Assembly: GCA_046726315.1 (NCBI GenBank)
Contig: JBKPAG010000007.1
Coordinates: 1-64,000 of the forward strand
DNA: 64,000 nt
Origin: JACVRX01 sp046726315
GTDB lineage: Bacteria; Actinomycetota; Actinomycetes; Jiangellales; Jiangellaceae
Reading direction: 5' to 3'
The translations under genes were made by a program, and so were the position numbers. Below, in pieces: positions 41,228 to 49,097 of this stretch (position 1 is the first letter of the stretch; every line of letters begins with the position of its first letter). Under the pieces are notes generated by a model. It searched no databases and was not told the DNA's origin. It saw only the letters and a list, made by a program, of their open reading frames with translations.

Positions 41228-42448
41228 TTGACCCGTTGTGTGCGCGTCGAGACCGAAGAGTTCGCCGACAGCTATTGGGGTCGGACGCTCCTGCACTCGA
41301 CCGCGGCGGACCTGGCCGCTGCTGGGCGCATACCGGGATACGGCGATCTGCTGAGTCCCGACGACGTCGACGAGCTACTGAGCCGGCGCGGTCTGCGAAC
41401 GCCATTCCTACGGGTTGCCCGCGACGGGAACGTCCTGCCGACACGCGAGTTCACCGGACCGGGCGGCGCCGGCGCGGAGATCGCTGACCAGGTCATCGAC
41501 GAAAAGGTGCTCGACCAGTACGCCGACGGCGCCACGTTGGTGCTGCAGGGGTTGCACAGGTTATGGCCAGCGCTGGTCGACTTCGCCGGCGCTCTCTCCA
41601 CTGAACTCGCCGCGCCGGTCGGCGTGAACGCCTATGCAACACCGCCAAGCAGTCGAGGCTTTGCCACCCACTACGACACCCACGACGTTTTTGTTCTGCA
41701 GGTCGCCGGGCGCAAGCGGTGGCGAATCTACGAGCCGGTGCGACCCGATCCATTGGACCGACAACCTTCCGGCCGTGGCGCCGACGAGGTCGGTGCCGTC
41801 TCCGACTCGCCCGCGGTGCTCGATGCGATCCTCGCCACCGGTGACTCGTTGTACCTGCCTCGGGGCTGGCTGCATTCCGCCGTCGCCCTCGGCGAGCAGT
41901 CGCTTCACCTCACCGTCGGTGTGCGGGCGATGAACCGGTACGCCATCGTGGAATCGCTACTGGAGCTGGCGGCCGACGAAGCGGCGCTGAGGCTCGGCTT
42001 CCCGCTCGGGCTCGACGTCACCGATCCCGACCAGCTTGCGCCACACCTGGAAGCGACGGTCGAAGCGCTGACCAACTGGCTGCCGAGGATTGAGGCTGCC
42101 AGCGTCGCGGAACGGTTGCGTGAGCGGGCGTGGCCGGCCACGCGGCCGGCCCCGATCCGGCCGCTCGCTCAGGCCGCGGCGATGACCGATCTCGATCTGG
42201 ACACGGTGTTGTCGCCTCGCGGCGGACTGCACTGGCGGATGACGGCGGCGGATCCCGACACGGTGACCGTGCACCTCGTCGACCGCCAGATCACGGTTCC
42301 TGCCCGCTGCGCGCCCGCTCTGCGGGTGCTGCTCGCAGGTCCGTGGATCCGGGTGGGCGACCTGCCGGACCTCGCCGCCGCTGATCAGCTCACGTTCGCT
42401 CGCCGGATGCTGCGCGAAGCCATCGCTGTGTCGGCCGAGAAGCAGTAG
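41228..42448 (+). CDS. JmjC/cupin-like Fe(II)/2-oxoglutarate oxygenase
   Basis: The 406-residue protein resembles ribosomal-oxygenase-type (YcfD/ROX) cupins. The iron motif is His148-Tyr-Asp150 (GFATHYDTHDVFVLQVAGRKRWRIYEP) with the distal His216 in LPRGWLHSAVALGEQSLHLTVGV. A C-terminal winged-helix-like part follows (LHWRMTAADPDTVTVHLVDRQITVP). YcfD-type enzymes hydroxylate Arg or His of ribosomal proteins; the target here is unknown. The best start is TTG 41228 (GTG 41240 is an alternative). The neighbouring Asp-rich repeat peptide is a candidate substrate. Confidence 0.87.
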   Translation: MTRCVRVETEEFADSYWGRTLLHSTAADLAAAGRIPGYGDLLSPDDVDELLSRRGLRTPFLRVARDGNVLPTREFTGPGGAGAEIADQVIDEKVLDQYADGATLVLQGLHRLWPALVDFAGALSTELAAPVGVNAYATPPSSRGFATHYDTHDVFVLQVAGRKRWRIYEPVRPDPLDRQPSGRGADEVGAVSDSPAVLDAILATGDSLYLPRGWLHSAVALGEQSLHLTVGVRAMNRYAIVESLLELAADEAALRLGFPLGLDVTDPDQLAPHLEATVEALTNWLPRIEAASVAERLRERAWPATRPAPIRPLAQAAAMTDLDLDTVLSPRGGLHWRMTAADPDTVTVHLVDRQITVPARCAPALRVLLAGPWIRVGDLPDLAAADQLTFARRMLREAIAVSAEKQ

Positions 42449-42540
42449 CCGGCCGCCGTCAGATTCATCGACGTCACCCGAAATCAGCGTGGTTGACACC
42501 TTCTAGGCCGGGGTAATACGGCTCGCGAAGGAGGAAGGCT

Positions 42541-43125
42541 ATGTCGTCTTCGCAAGTTCTGATCATTGTCATCGTTCTCGCCATCCTCGCGCTCGCAGGT
42601 GTGGCGTGGTTCCTGATCCGCAGGCGTGAACTACAGCGACGCTTCGGTCCCGAATACGACCGTGTGGCGGACGAAGCAGACAACCGGCTGGCAGCGGAGA
42701 AGGAGCTGCGAGAAAGGGAAAGGCGCCACGCCGAGCTCGAACTGCGCGAGCTCGATCCCGAAGCGCGCCAGCGGTACACCGAGCGGTGGGAGCAGATCCA
42801 GGCACGCTTCGTCGACGCTCCGGAGAACGCCGTCGGCGCTGCTGACGACTTTGTCACCGAGCTGATTGCCGAGCGCGGGTATCCGACCGACGACTACGAC
42901 GAGCGGCTGTCCCACCTGTCGGTCGAACACGCACGTGTCCTCAGTGACTACCGCGATGCCCACGACATCAACGAGCGCAACCGGCGGGGCGAGGCCACAA
43001 CCGAGCAGCTCCGGCTGGCCGTGCTGCATTACCGCTCGCTGGTCACCGACCTACTCGGCGACGGAAACGCAGCGCGGCCGAGCGACCTGGCCGAGGAAGC
43101 GAGACGAGGTACTCCCGATGAGTAA
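42541..43125 (+). CDS. membrane-anchored protein with a repeated W-x3-Q-x-RFVD domain, unknown function
   Basis: The 194-residue protein has one N-terminal helix (VLIIVIVLAILALAGVAWFLI). A charged coiled-coil segment (residues 25-75) leads to a cytoplasmic helical domain: RYTERWEQIQARFVDAPENAVGAADDFVTELIAERGYP to EQLRLAVLHYRSLVTDLLG. I do not recognise a named family. Start ATG 42541 has a strong GGAGGA site. The domain is homologous to the C-terminal part of the next gene, which overlaps it by 8 nt. Confidence 0.8.
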   Translation: MSSSQVLIIVIVLAILALAGVAWFLIRRRELQRRFGPEYDRVADEADNRLAAEKELRERERRHAELELRELDPEARQRYTERWEQIQARFVDAPENAVGAADDFVTELIAERGYPTDDYDERLSHLSVEHARVLSDYRDAHDINERNRRGEATTEQLRLAVLHYRSLVTDLLGDGNAARPSDLAEEARRGTPDE

Positions 43126-43603
43126 GGAAGCCGACCCGCGTGACGAGCGGACTGGCCAGCGCGTCGATGAACCGGAGCAAGACCATGGTCAGCAAGACCA
43201 TGGCCAGGAGCAGGTCGTGGACCGGAACGAGGACGGATCTCCTGACTCGGTCGTCGTGGATGCTGGCGACACCGCGGCGGACGTAGCCGATGAGCCCGAA
43301 GGGCTGATGCCGGGCGAGATGGCTGCCGCACCCGTTGGCGCACCGTGGAGCGCGCAGACCGCAGCTAACCTGCGCGACCGGTGGCAGGCGTTGCAGCTTC
43401 GGTTCGTCGACGACCCACGCGGTGTAGTCACGCAGGCTCAGTCACTGGTCGGCGAGGCGGTCGAGGGTTTGACGAAGACACTCGCCGAACAGCGACGCGC
43501 GCTCGATGGATGGGCGTCCGGCGGCAACGGCGACACCGAGCAACTGCGGGTCGCCCTCCAGCGCTACCGCGACTTCTTCGACCGAGTGCTCGGCTCCGGA
43601 TGA
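43118..43603 (+). CDS. cytoplasmic paralogue of the preceding protein's domain
   Basis: The 161-residue protein has a long acidic, Gln/Asp-rich N-terminus (including EQDHGQQDHGQEQ) without a membrane helix. LRDRWQALQLRFVDDPRGVVTQAQSLVGEAVEGL and EQLRVALQRYRDFFDRVLGSG follow. These match the same two blocks of the preceding gene, so the pair arose by duplication and may form a heteromer, one anchored and one soluble. ATG 43118 overlaps the upstream stop. Function unknown. Confidence 0.78.
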   Translation: MSKEADPRDERTGQRVDEPEQDHGQQDHGQEQVVDRNEDGSPDSVVVDAGDTAADVADEPEGLMPGEMAAAPVGAPWSAQTAANLRDRWQALQLRFVDDPRGVVTQAQSLVGEAVEGLTKTLAEQRRALDGWASGGNGDTEQLRVALQRYRDFFDRVLGSG

Positions 43604-43606
43604 TCC

Positions 43607-43659
43607 GCGATCCCGAGACACCATCGCCGGTCGGACCACCGTAGCTGTCTCAAGATCGC
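43607..43659. repeat. 53-bp inverted-repeat element
   Basis: The element starts GCGATCCCGAGACA and ends TGTCTCAAGATCGC; the arms pair except at two central positions. The interior contains GGACCACCGTA. A same-length copy is at 59596-59648 and a degenerate one at 8095-8146. It begins 3 nt after the stop of the upstream gene. Confidence 0.85.
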
Positions 43660-43766
43660 CGTCTGCCGTCCGGCACAGAGCGCGTGACCATCTGGTTGAC
43701 AGCTGGTCGCTGGGCGCGTAACGATGGCCTCCCGGGTCAGGCAACGCCGGGTACGAAGGACGGCCG

Positions 43767-44213
43767 ATGACCGAACAGCTGCAGCTCCGGTACCACAGTC
43801 TCGGTGGCTGTTTGATCGTCCGGGTCGCTGGCGACGTCGATTCCCACGGTGCCCGCGTGCTCCGCGACACGCTGGTCGGCAAGGTGAGCGCAGGCGCCCC
43901 GCGCCTCATCGTCGATCTGACTCGGGTCGCCGCCATGGACCTGGCCGGGCTGTCGGCGCTGCTCGCCGTGCAGCAGGAGGCCGAGGCCTCGGGCGGCGGC
44001 TTGCGGCTGGTCGCAGTCGGGTCGGCGGTGAAAGCCGTGTTGGAGACTGCGGACCAGGCCGGCTCCTTGGTGGTCGACGACGACCTGTCCGACGCACTCG
44101 AGGCGACGATGGAGGCCGCGACGGTTGCCGCACGCGCGGCCATCCGCCGGGTCCCCCAACAGTCGGCGGGCGCCGACCTCACCACCGCTCGTCGCGAGAT
44201 CCGGCCGCCGTGA
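43767..44213 (+). CDS. STAS-domain protein, anti-sigma-factor-antagonist-like
   Basis: The 148-residue protein has a SpoIIAA/RsbV-type STAS fold (GGCLIVRVAGDVDSHGARVLRDTLVGKVSAGAPRLIVDLTRVAAMDLAGLSALLAVQQEAEASGGGLRLVAVGSAVKAVLE). In classical antagonists the phosphorylated Ser lies in D-S-S-G. Here it reads MDLAG, so normal kinase control is lost. A C-terminal Ala/Arg-rich tail follows. It has no kinase or sigma gene nearby. Its 3' end overlaps the phoR 3' end by 35 nt on the opposite strand. Confidence 0.87.
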   Translation: MTEQLQLRYHSLGGCLIVRVAGDVDSHGARVLRDTLVGKVSAGAPRLIVDLTRVAAMDLAGLSALLAVQQEAEASGGGLRLVAVGSAVKAVLETADQAGSLVVDDDLSDALEATMEAATVAARAAIRRVPQQSAGADLTTARREIRPP

Positions 44214-45723
44214 GACGCCCGCTCGCCTCCGGCAGCCACACCCGGAAAGTCGCGCCGCCGCCGGGAGTCGGTTCCGCTTCGACTCGGCCGCCGTGCGCAG
44301 CGACAAGGGCGGCAACGATCGACAATCCCAAGCCGTTGCCGCCTGCGGATCCGTTGCCACCAGCCCTGGCCCGGGCCGGGTCGGCGCGATAGAACCGCTC
44401 GAACACCCGCCCAGCGTCCTGCTCGGGTATCCCGGGACCGTCGTCGCGGACCTCTACGAAGACCTGCCCATCGGTATCCGCGCCGACGCTGACGAGAACC
44501 ACCGTGCCATCCGGCGTGTGCCGAATCGCATTGTTGACCAGATTGGCGACGACTTGGCGCAGCCGCAGCTCGTCGCCTACGACCACGGCGGAGTCCGCCT
44601 CGGCGGCGATGTGCCGCCGAATGTCGTGGCCTTTCGCCACCGCACGCGCATCGACGACGGCGTCGGTGACAATCGGCACCAGGTCCACCGGCTGGGTGTC
44701 CAGTGGCCGCTGCTGGTCGAGTCGGGCGAGCACGAGCAGGTCCTCCACCAGCAGGCCCATCCGGGTGGCCTCGTCCTCGATCCGGCCCATCACCCGGGCC
44801 AGAGCGGTTTCGTCTTCAACTGCTCCTTGCCGGTACAGCTCGGAGAATCCGCGGATGGAGGTCAACGGGGTCCGCAGCTCGTGACTCGCATCGGCGACGA
44901 AACGCCGCATCCGCTCCTCGGAGGCGCGGGCAGACTCTTCCGACGCACGCCGGACGTCGAAGGCGGCCTCGATCTGCCCGAGCATTGTGTTCAGTGCCGC
45001 CGACAGGCGGCCGACCTCGGTCCGGGGGTCACGGTGCGGCACACGCCGAGCAAGGTCGCCCGACGCGATCGCTTCCGCGGTCGCCTCGACCTCCTCCAGC
45101 GGGCGGAGACTGGACCGCACGATCCACCATGCCGCGCCCGCGAGTAGTGCCAGGGCCAGGACGACGACGATGCCGTCGATGGCGAGCAGGCGCCCGACGG
45201 TCGCTGACAGGTCATCGAGCGGGAGGCCGACGACGACACTGCCGCCGCCCCTCTGCGGCAGTGCGAGGATTCGCCATGAACCGTCCCCGGTAGTGGCGTC
45301 GACGGTGAACGGCTCCTTGTCGTGCAGCGCGACGGCCTTGACGTCCATCGCCGGCAGATTCGGCCCGGCAATGCCGGACACGGTGTCGGTACCGGCACGC
45401 CATTGCAGGATCCCGGCGTCGTCATAACTCTGCGCGATGTAGTCGGCCGGCGGTCGGAATCCATGGGGCCCGGAGCCTTGGCCCAGGCGTAGGCCCGGCC
45501 GACCCTCCAACGTCGGTTCCATCGCGACCCGCTCGGCAGACTCCCGCAGCTCGATGTCCACGCGATGGAGGAGGTCGTCATGCAACACGGCGGCGGCAAC
45601 CACGCTCGTCACGACCACGGTCACGGCAGCGAGCAACAGGACCGCGGCGAGCAGCTGAGTCCGCAGCGGCATTCGGTCACGCAGCCTACGCAAGCTATGC
45701 CGATCGAGCCCCTGCTTGCTCAC
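44179..45723 (-). CDS. phoR: PhoR-like sensor histidine kinase
   Basis: The 514-residue kinase has a first membrane helix at about 24-46 and an extracytoplasmic domain. A second helix near 185-205 and a HAMP segment follow. The H-box is RFVADASHELRTPLTSIRGFSELYRQG. N-box QVVANLVNNAIRHTPDGTVV and G-boxes DDGPGIPEQD and NGLGLSIVAALVAAHGG complete the catalytic domain. It is the partner of the PhoP-like regulator upstream, whose stop overlaps its GTG start (GTGA at 45720-45723). M. tuberculosis PhoR has the same H-box surroundings. The stimulus is not known from sequence. Confidence 0.9.
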   Translation of the reverse strand: MSKQGLDRHSLRRLRDRMPLRTQLLAAVLLLAAVTVVVTSVVAAAVLHDDLLHRVDIELRESAERVAMEPTLEGRPGLRLGQGSGPHGFRPPADYIAQSYDDAGILQWRAGTDTVSGIAGPNLPAMDVKAVALHDKEPFTVDATTGDGSWRILALPQRGGGSVVVGLPLDDLSATVGRLLAIDGIVVVLALALLAGAAWWIVRSSLRPLEEVEATAEAIASGDLARRVPHRDPRTEVGRLSAALNTMLGQIEAAFDVRRASEESARASEERMRRFVADASHELRTPLTSIRGFSELYRQGAVEDETALARVMGRIEDEATRMGLLVEDLLVLARLDQQRPLDTQPVDLVPIVTDAVVDARAVAKGHDIRRHIAAEADSAVVVGDELRLRQVVANLVNNAIRHTPDGTVVLVSVGADTDGQVFVEVRDDGPGIPEQDAGRVFERFYRADPARARAGGNGSAGGNGLGLSIVAALVAAHGGRVEAEPTPGGGATFRVWLPEASGRLTAAGSRDERW

Positions 45724-46427
45724 GAGGCTGTCCGCGGGAGCCTCAGCACGTAACCGACCCCACGCAACGTGTGCAGCAGCTTGGGTTCCGTGGTGTCGAC
45801 CTTCCGCCGGAGATACGACACGTAGGACTCGACGACGTTGGCCTCGCCACCGAAGTCATAGGCCCACACGTGGTCGAGGATCTGGGTCTTGCTCAGCGCC
45901 CGTCCCGGATTGACCAGGAAATACCGCAGCAGCTTGAACTCGGTGGGGGACAGCGAAACCGGCGCGCCGGCTTTCCAGACCTCATGACTGTCGTCGTCGA
46001 GCTCGATGTCCGCAAACGTGAGCTGAGCTGTCCGCCGGCCGTTGCTCTTGCCGGCGCGGCGAAGAATCGCGTGGATCCGGGCGATCACCTCGGCGAGGCT
46101 GAACGGCTTCGTCACGTAGTCGTCCGCGCCTAGCGTCAGGCCGGTGACCCGGTCCTCGCCCGCGTCCTTGGCGGTCAGGAACAGAACGGGGATGTCGACG
46201 CCGTTGCCACGGAGCTGGCGCAGGACGGAGAACCCGTCCACACCAGGCATCATTACGTCGAGGACGAGGAGGTCGGGCCGCACCTCACGAATCCGCTCGA
46301 CAGCCTCCCGTCCGCTGCGGGCCGAGCTCACCTCGAACCCTGCGTACCGCAAGCTGGCCGACAGCAGTTCGACGATGTTCGGCTCATCGTCGATGACGAG
46401 CAGGCGGGCGTGCGATGGTTCTGCCAC
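45720..46427 (-). CDS. phoP: PhoP-like OmpR-family response regulator
   Basis: The 235-residue regulator aligns closely with M. tuberculosis PhoP. Its receiver has DDEPNIVELLSASLRYAGFEV, Asp57 in LLVLDVMMPGVDGFSVLRQL and Lys107 in DDYVTKPFSLAEVIARIHAILRRAGK. The DNA-binding domain reads LTFADIELDDDSHEVWKAGAPVSLSPTEFKLLRYF and LDHVWAYDFGGEANVVESYVSYLRRKVD. The start GTG 46427 is chosen by that alignment; the open frame runs further but is unrelated. Three PhoP-type boxes lie 34-62 bp upstream, so it very likely controls itself. Confidence 0.93.
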   Translation of the reverse strand: MAEPSHARLLVIDDEPNIVELLSASLRYAGFEVSSARSGREAVERIREVRPDLLVLDVMMPGVDGFSVLRQLRGNGVDIPVLFLTAKDAGEDRVTGLTLGADDYVTKPFSLAEVIARIHAILRRAGKSNGRRTAQLTFADIELDDDSHEVWKAGAPVSLSPTEFKLLRYFLVNPGRALSKTQILDHVWAYDFGGEANVVESYVSYLRRKVDTTEPKLLHTLRGVGYVLRLPRTAS

Positions 46428-46460
46428 ACCGTCAAGACTGGACCCCTCGCGAGCAGGCAA

Positions 46461-46489
46461 GCTGTGAGAGAGCTGTGAAGTCGCTGTGA
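46461..46489 (-). promoter_or_regulatory. three PhoP boxes upstream of phoP
   Basis: On the minus strand TCACAGC occurs three times, each separated by 4 nt, giving an exact 11-bp period. TCACAGC-N4-TCACAGC is the direct repeat recognised by M. tuberculosis PhoP. The position just upstream of phoP indicates autoregulation. Confidence 0.85.
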
Positions 46490-46512
46490 ATTCAGCGCTG
46501 CCAGTGCGATGA

Positions 46513-47568
46513 TCAACGCCACGTATGGGCCGGCATCCGGCCAGTGATTGCACCACTCAGCACCGGACTTGCCGGATCCGCGACGCTCAGATAGAGCCCC
46601 TCGCTCGGTCCTGGACACGTCGATGTGATCGCACTCTCGCTATCCCGCTCTCGCAAGCATGCCGCCATCGACAGGACGGCATGCACTCCGTCCAGGACAA
46701 ACGTGGACGGACGTATCCAGGACCCGTGAACGAGTCTTTCGACAACGAGACTCCGATAGAACTCACTGCCCCGCATGACTCCACCGGAGAAGCCGATTGA
46801 CGGGTGAGCACCGAGATCCAGCCGGTCCAGAGCTACGGTTACGGCACTGGCCAGCGATGCCGCATTCGATTCGATGATTTGCCGGGCGACATCATCCGCC
46901 GATGCAGCAAGGACGACGGGCGCGAATCCCGCGACCCTCGCCCGAGCTGATCCATGCTCCGCCAACCAACGACCAAGGCACGGAATCGTCATACCGAAGT
47001 GTTCCGACGCCCGATCAGACAGGATCGTCGCCGGGCCGGTTCCGTCGATCGCGCTCGCTGCCGCCCGAAGGGCTGCCCGCCCGAGACTGTAGGCGCTCCC
47101 CTCGTCGGACACGATGTGCTCATGGCCGCCGATCTTGGCCAGCCGACCGGACCCGTCGCGACCCAAGACGCAGCTACCCGTTCCGCTGCTGACGACGATT
47201 CCGACTGCCGACACCGGGGGCGCGTACAGCAGCGAGACCATGTCGTTGACGAACAGGACGCAGCCGGCCGGTGCGTGAGACTCGATTACCTTTGTCAAGA
47301 CGTCCGGGTAGGGAGATTCCTCGGCGACGGGTGCCGAGGAGCATCCGATACATCCGAACGCGAATCGGTCGGCTGCCAGCCCCGACCGGATCACCTCGAG
47401 GACCGTCGTCAGCCCGGCGGCGGCGGCCGCAGGGCCGACCGTACCGATCGAGATGGACCCGAAGTGCTCGACCGACACCTCACCGTCAGAACGCACCATG
47501 ATCGCAGTCGTGCGCGACCCTCCGGCATCGATTCCCCACAGGCTTGCAGCCGACCGGGTAGGCGACAT
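46513..47568 (-). CDS. BadF/BadG-type sugar kinase (N-acetylglucosamine kinase-like)
   Basis: The 351-residue actin-fold ATPase reads LWGIDAGGSRTTAIMVRSDG (phosphate 1), VGIVVSSGTGSCVLGRDGSGRLAKIGGHEHIVSDEGSAYSLGRAALRAAA (phosphate 2 and sugar site) and IGFSGGVMRGSEFYRSLV (adenosine motif). Relatives phosphorylate amino sugars or related sugars. It follows the SorC-like regulator gene by 24 bases on the same strand and faces a polyol uptake operon, so its substrate may be a breakdown product of that pathway. Confidence 0.85.
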   Translation of the reverse strand: MSPTRSAASLWGIDAGGSRTTAIMVRSDGEVSVEHFGSISIGTVGPAAAAAGLTTVLEVIRSGLAADRFAFGCIGCSSAPVAEESPYPDVLTKVIESHAPAGCVLFVNDMVSLLYAPPVSAVGIVVSSGTGSCVLGRDGSGRLAKIGGHEHIVSDEGSAYSLGRAALRAAASAIDGTGPATILSDRASEHFGMTIPCLGRWLAEHGSARARVAGFAPVVLAASADDVARQIIESNAASLASAVTVALDRLDLGAHPSIGFSGGVMRGSEFYRSLVVERLVHGSWIRPSTFVLDGVHAVLSMAACLRERDSESAITSTCPGPSEGLYLSVADPASPVLSGAITGRMPAHTWR

Positions 47569-47592
47569 CAGTGCTGCTCCTTGCGTACGTCA

Positions 47593-48585
47593 TCACGCCG
47601 TTTCGCCGGCAGCGGTTTCCTTGGCTGAGCCCAGCAGAGCATGAGCTGCTCCCCGCTCGGTAACGACCGCGTTGGCGAACCCCCCGATGAGGACCGCTCG
47701 TATTGCCGCCGCCTTGGTCAGCCCACCGCCCACGATGATGACCTCGTCGATTCGTTTGAGCTGCTCCCCGCTGATGGCTATACACCGCTCACTGAACTCG
47801 GGTGCAATCTGTCGGCCCGAAGAGTCGACCAGCGTCGCGCCGATCTCTGCGCATGCTCCCAGGGCCCGAAGTTCGGTTCGTTCCGCCGGGGTGAGGGCGT
47901 CGTACAGCTGAGAATGTGGCGGGTCCCACGAGCCGACCGGCAAGATTGCCTTCGTTATCGAATCAAATCGCTGGAATGCCTCAGCGACCTCCGGTTGGCT
48001 TCGCAGCGTGGCGGCCGTGACAGCGTCGGGCAGGACCTGCGGACTGTAGATGGAGAAGGCCGGCCCACCGGAAACCGCAGCAATGCGACTCACCAGTTCC
48101 ACACTGTTCTCCGCCGGATTCACACCGACGAGGGCACCAGTGACCTGAACGACCGTGCAGGCCGGAAGGGACGCTAGAGACTCGGTGAGCACCGTGAGTG
48201 TCCGTCCGTAGCCCACTCCGAGGATGTCCCGTTCCGTGACGATCTCGGTCAGGAGGTTTCCGGCAACTCTCGCCAGACGAGCCCGCAGCAGGGTCTCGGG
48301 CACCTCGGGGCTGTCAATGACAATGGCGTGGCGCAGCCCATACGCCGACTGCAACCTCCACGACATCTCCGGATCGATGCCGAAGGGCACGTCGACACTG
48401 AGGCGGATGACACCGGTAGCTCGCGCTTCCTCCAGCAGGCGGGCGACCTTGAATCGGCTGATGCCGTATGTTTCGGCGATGTCGCTCTTGGACTTGCCGC
48501 CCAGGTAGAAGTCTCGGGCGATGGCGGCAAGGCGCAACAAGTCCGTCGTGCGAATCCTCGATCTCGGCTGGCCAACGATCTCCAT
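47593..48585 (-). CDS. SorC/DeoR-like sugar-binding transcriptional regulator
   Basis: The 330-residue regulator has an N-terminal helix-turn-helix (LLRLAAIARDFYLGGKSKSDIAETYGISRFKVARLLEEARATGVIRLSV). A SorC effector domain follows (DILGVGYGRTLTVLTESLASLPACTVVQVTGAL and EIGATLVDSSGRQIAPEFSERCIAISGEQLKRIDEVIIVGGG). Such proteins sense phosphorylated sugars. ATG 48585 has a GGGAG site. It is divergent from the ABC transporter operon. Repeated TGAGCA/GCTCAT sites in the gap and before xylA are its likely operators. Confidence 0.9.
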   Translation of the reverse strand: MEIVGQPRSRIRTTDLLRLAAIARDFYLGGKSKSDIAETYGISRFKVARLLEEARATGVIRLSVDVPFGIDPEMSWRLQSAYGLRHAIVIDSPEVPETLLRARLARVAGNLLTEIVTERDILGVGYGRTLTVLTESLASLPACTVVQVTGALVGVNPAENSVELVSRIAAVSGGPAFSIYSPQVLPDAVTAATLRSQPEVAEAFQRFDSITKAILPVGSWDPPHSQLYDALTPAERTELRALGACAEIGATLVDSSGRQIAPEFSERCIAISGEQLKRIDEVIIVGGGLTKAAAIRAVLIGGFANAVVTERGAAHALLGSAKETAAGETA

Positions 48586-48643
48586 CGCACTCCCTCGTCG
48601 GTGCTTGGCCATCAAGGATGCAGGGACGTCTCCATCTGCGCTA

Positions 48644-48667
48644 TGAGCACGGTCCGCTCATTTTTGC
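48644..48667. promoter_or_regulatory. operator-like site 1 of the sugar-alcohol regulon
   Basis: TGAGC (48644) and GCTCA (48656) are inverted with a 7-nt spacer, followed by TTTTTGCA. The same layout recurs at 48787-48812 and, weaker, at 48865-48890. It lies 60 bp upstream of the SorC-like gene. Confidence 0.55.
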
Positions 48668-48786
48668 ATGACGATACGTCATCGGGAAGCCATGTGTTGC
48701 GACGGATCGCGAGCCAGGCAGCGTCTTCTGGATGCGTCCCGGATGTCGCTAGGTCGTGGCAAACCCCCACCAGACGTTCACTCGTG

Positions 48787-48812
48787 TGAGCAACTGATGC
48801 TCATTTGTTGCA
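48787..48812. promoter_or_regulatory. operator-like site 2 of the sugar-alcohol regulon
   Basis: TGAGCA and TGCTCA form perfect inverted arms around ACTGA (48787-48803), followed by TTTGTTGCA. It ends 9 bp before the -35 hexamer of the transporter promoter, a position suited to a SorC-type regulator. Confidence 0.65.
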
Positions 48813-48821
48813 CGCAAACCC

Positions 48822-48850
48822 TTGACACCTGGTTGGCGTGATCGTTGAAT
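48822..48850 (+). promoter_or_regulatory. promoter of the sugar-alcohol ABC operon
   Basis: TTGACA (48822-48827) and TTGAAT (48845-48850) are separated by exactly 17 bp, close to the vegetative sigma consensus. The predicted leader to the lipoprotein gene is about 240 nt. That leader contains a third operator-like site (48865-48890) but no convincing gene; a 61-codon frame at 48852-49037 begins before any plausible transcript start. Confidence 0.7.
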
Positions 48851-49097
48851 CATGAGTGATCCGATGAGAGGCACACTGCTCATATGTGCAGGATGCATGG
48901 ACTCGAGCGTCGTTTCCGGCCCACCGCAGGGAGGCGCGATGCAGCCCCGATCACCGCACCGGGCAACCGGTTCCGGCGGGTCGGCTGTGCCTGTCCGATC
49001 CCTCTCGGCTGTGCGCATCCTGGCGACCGCCCTCTGACCATGGCCACGCCCTGTACGCCGACTCGACCGTAGAAGTCGAAGCAATCCGGAGGTTTCC

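Noticed and set aside
48852..49037. A 61-codon frame in the leader of the sugar transporter gene
   Set aside because: Its ATG lies only 2 nt after the -10 hexamer, before any plausible transcript start, and it lacks a ribosome binding site and recognisable sequence.
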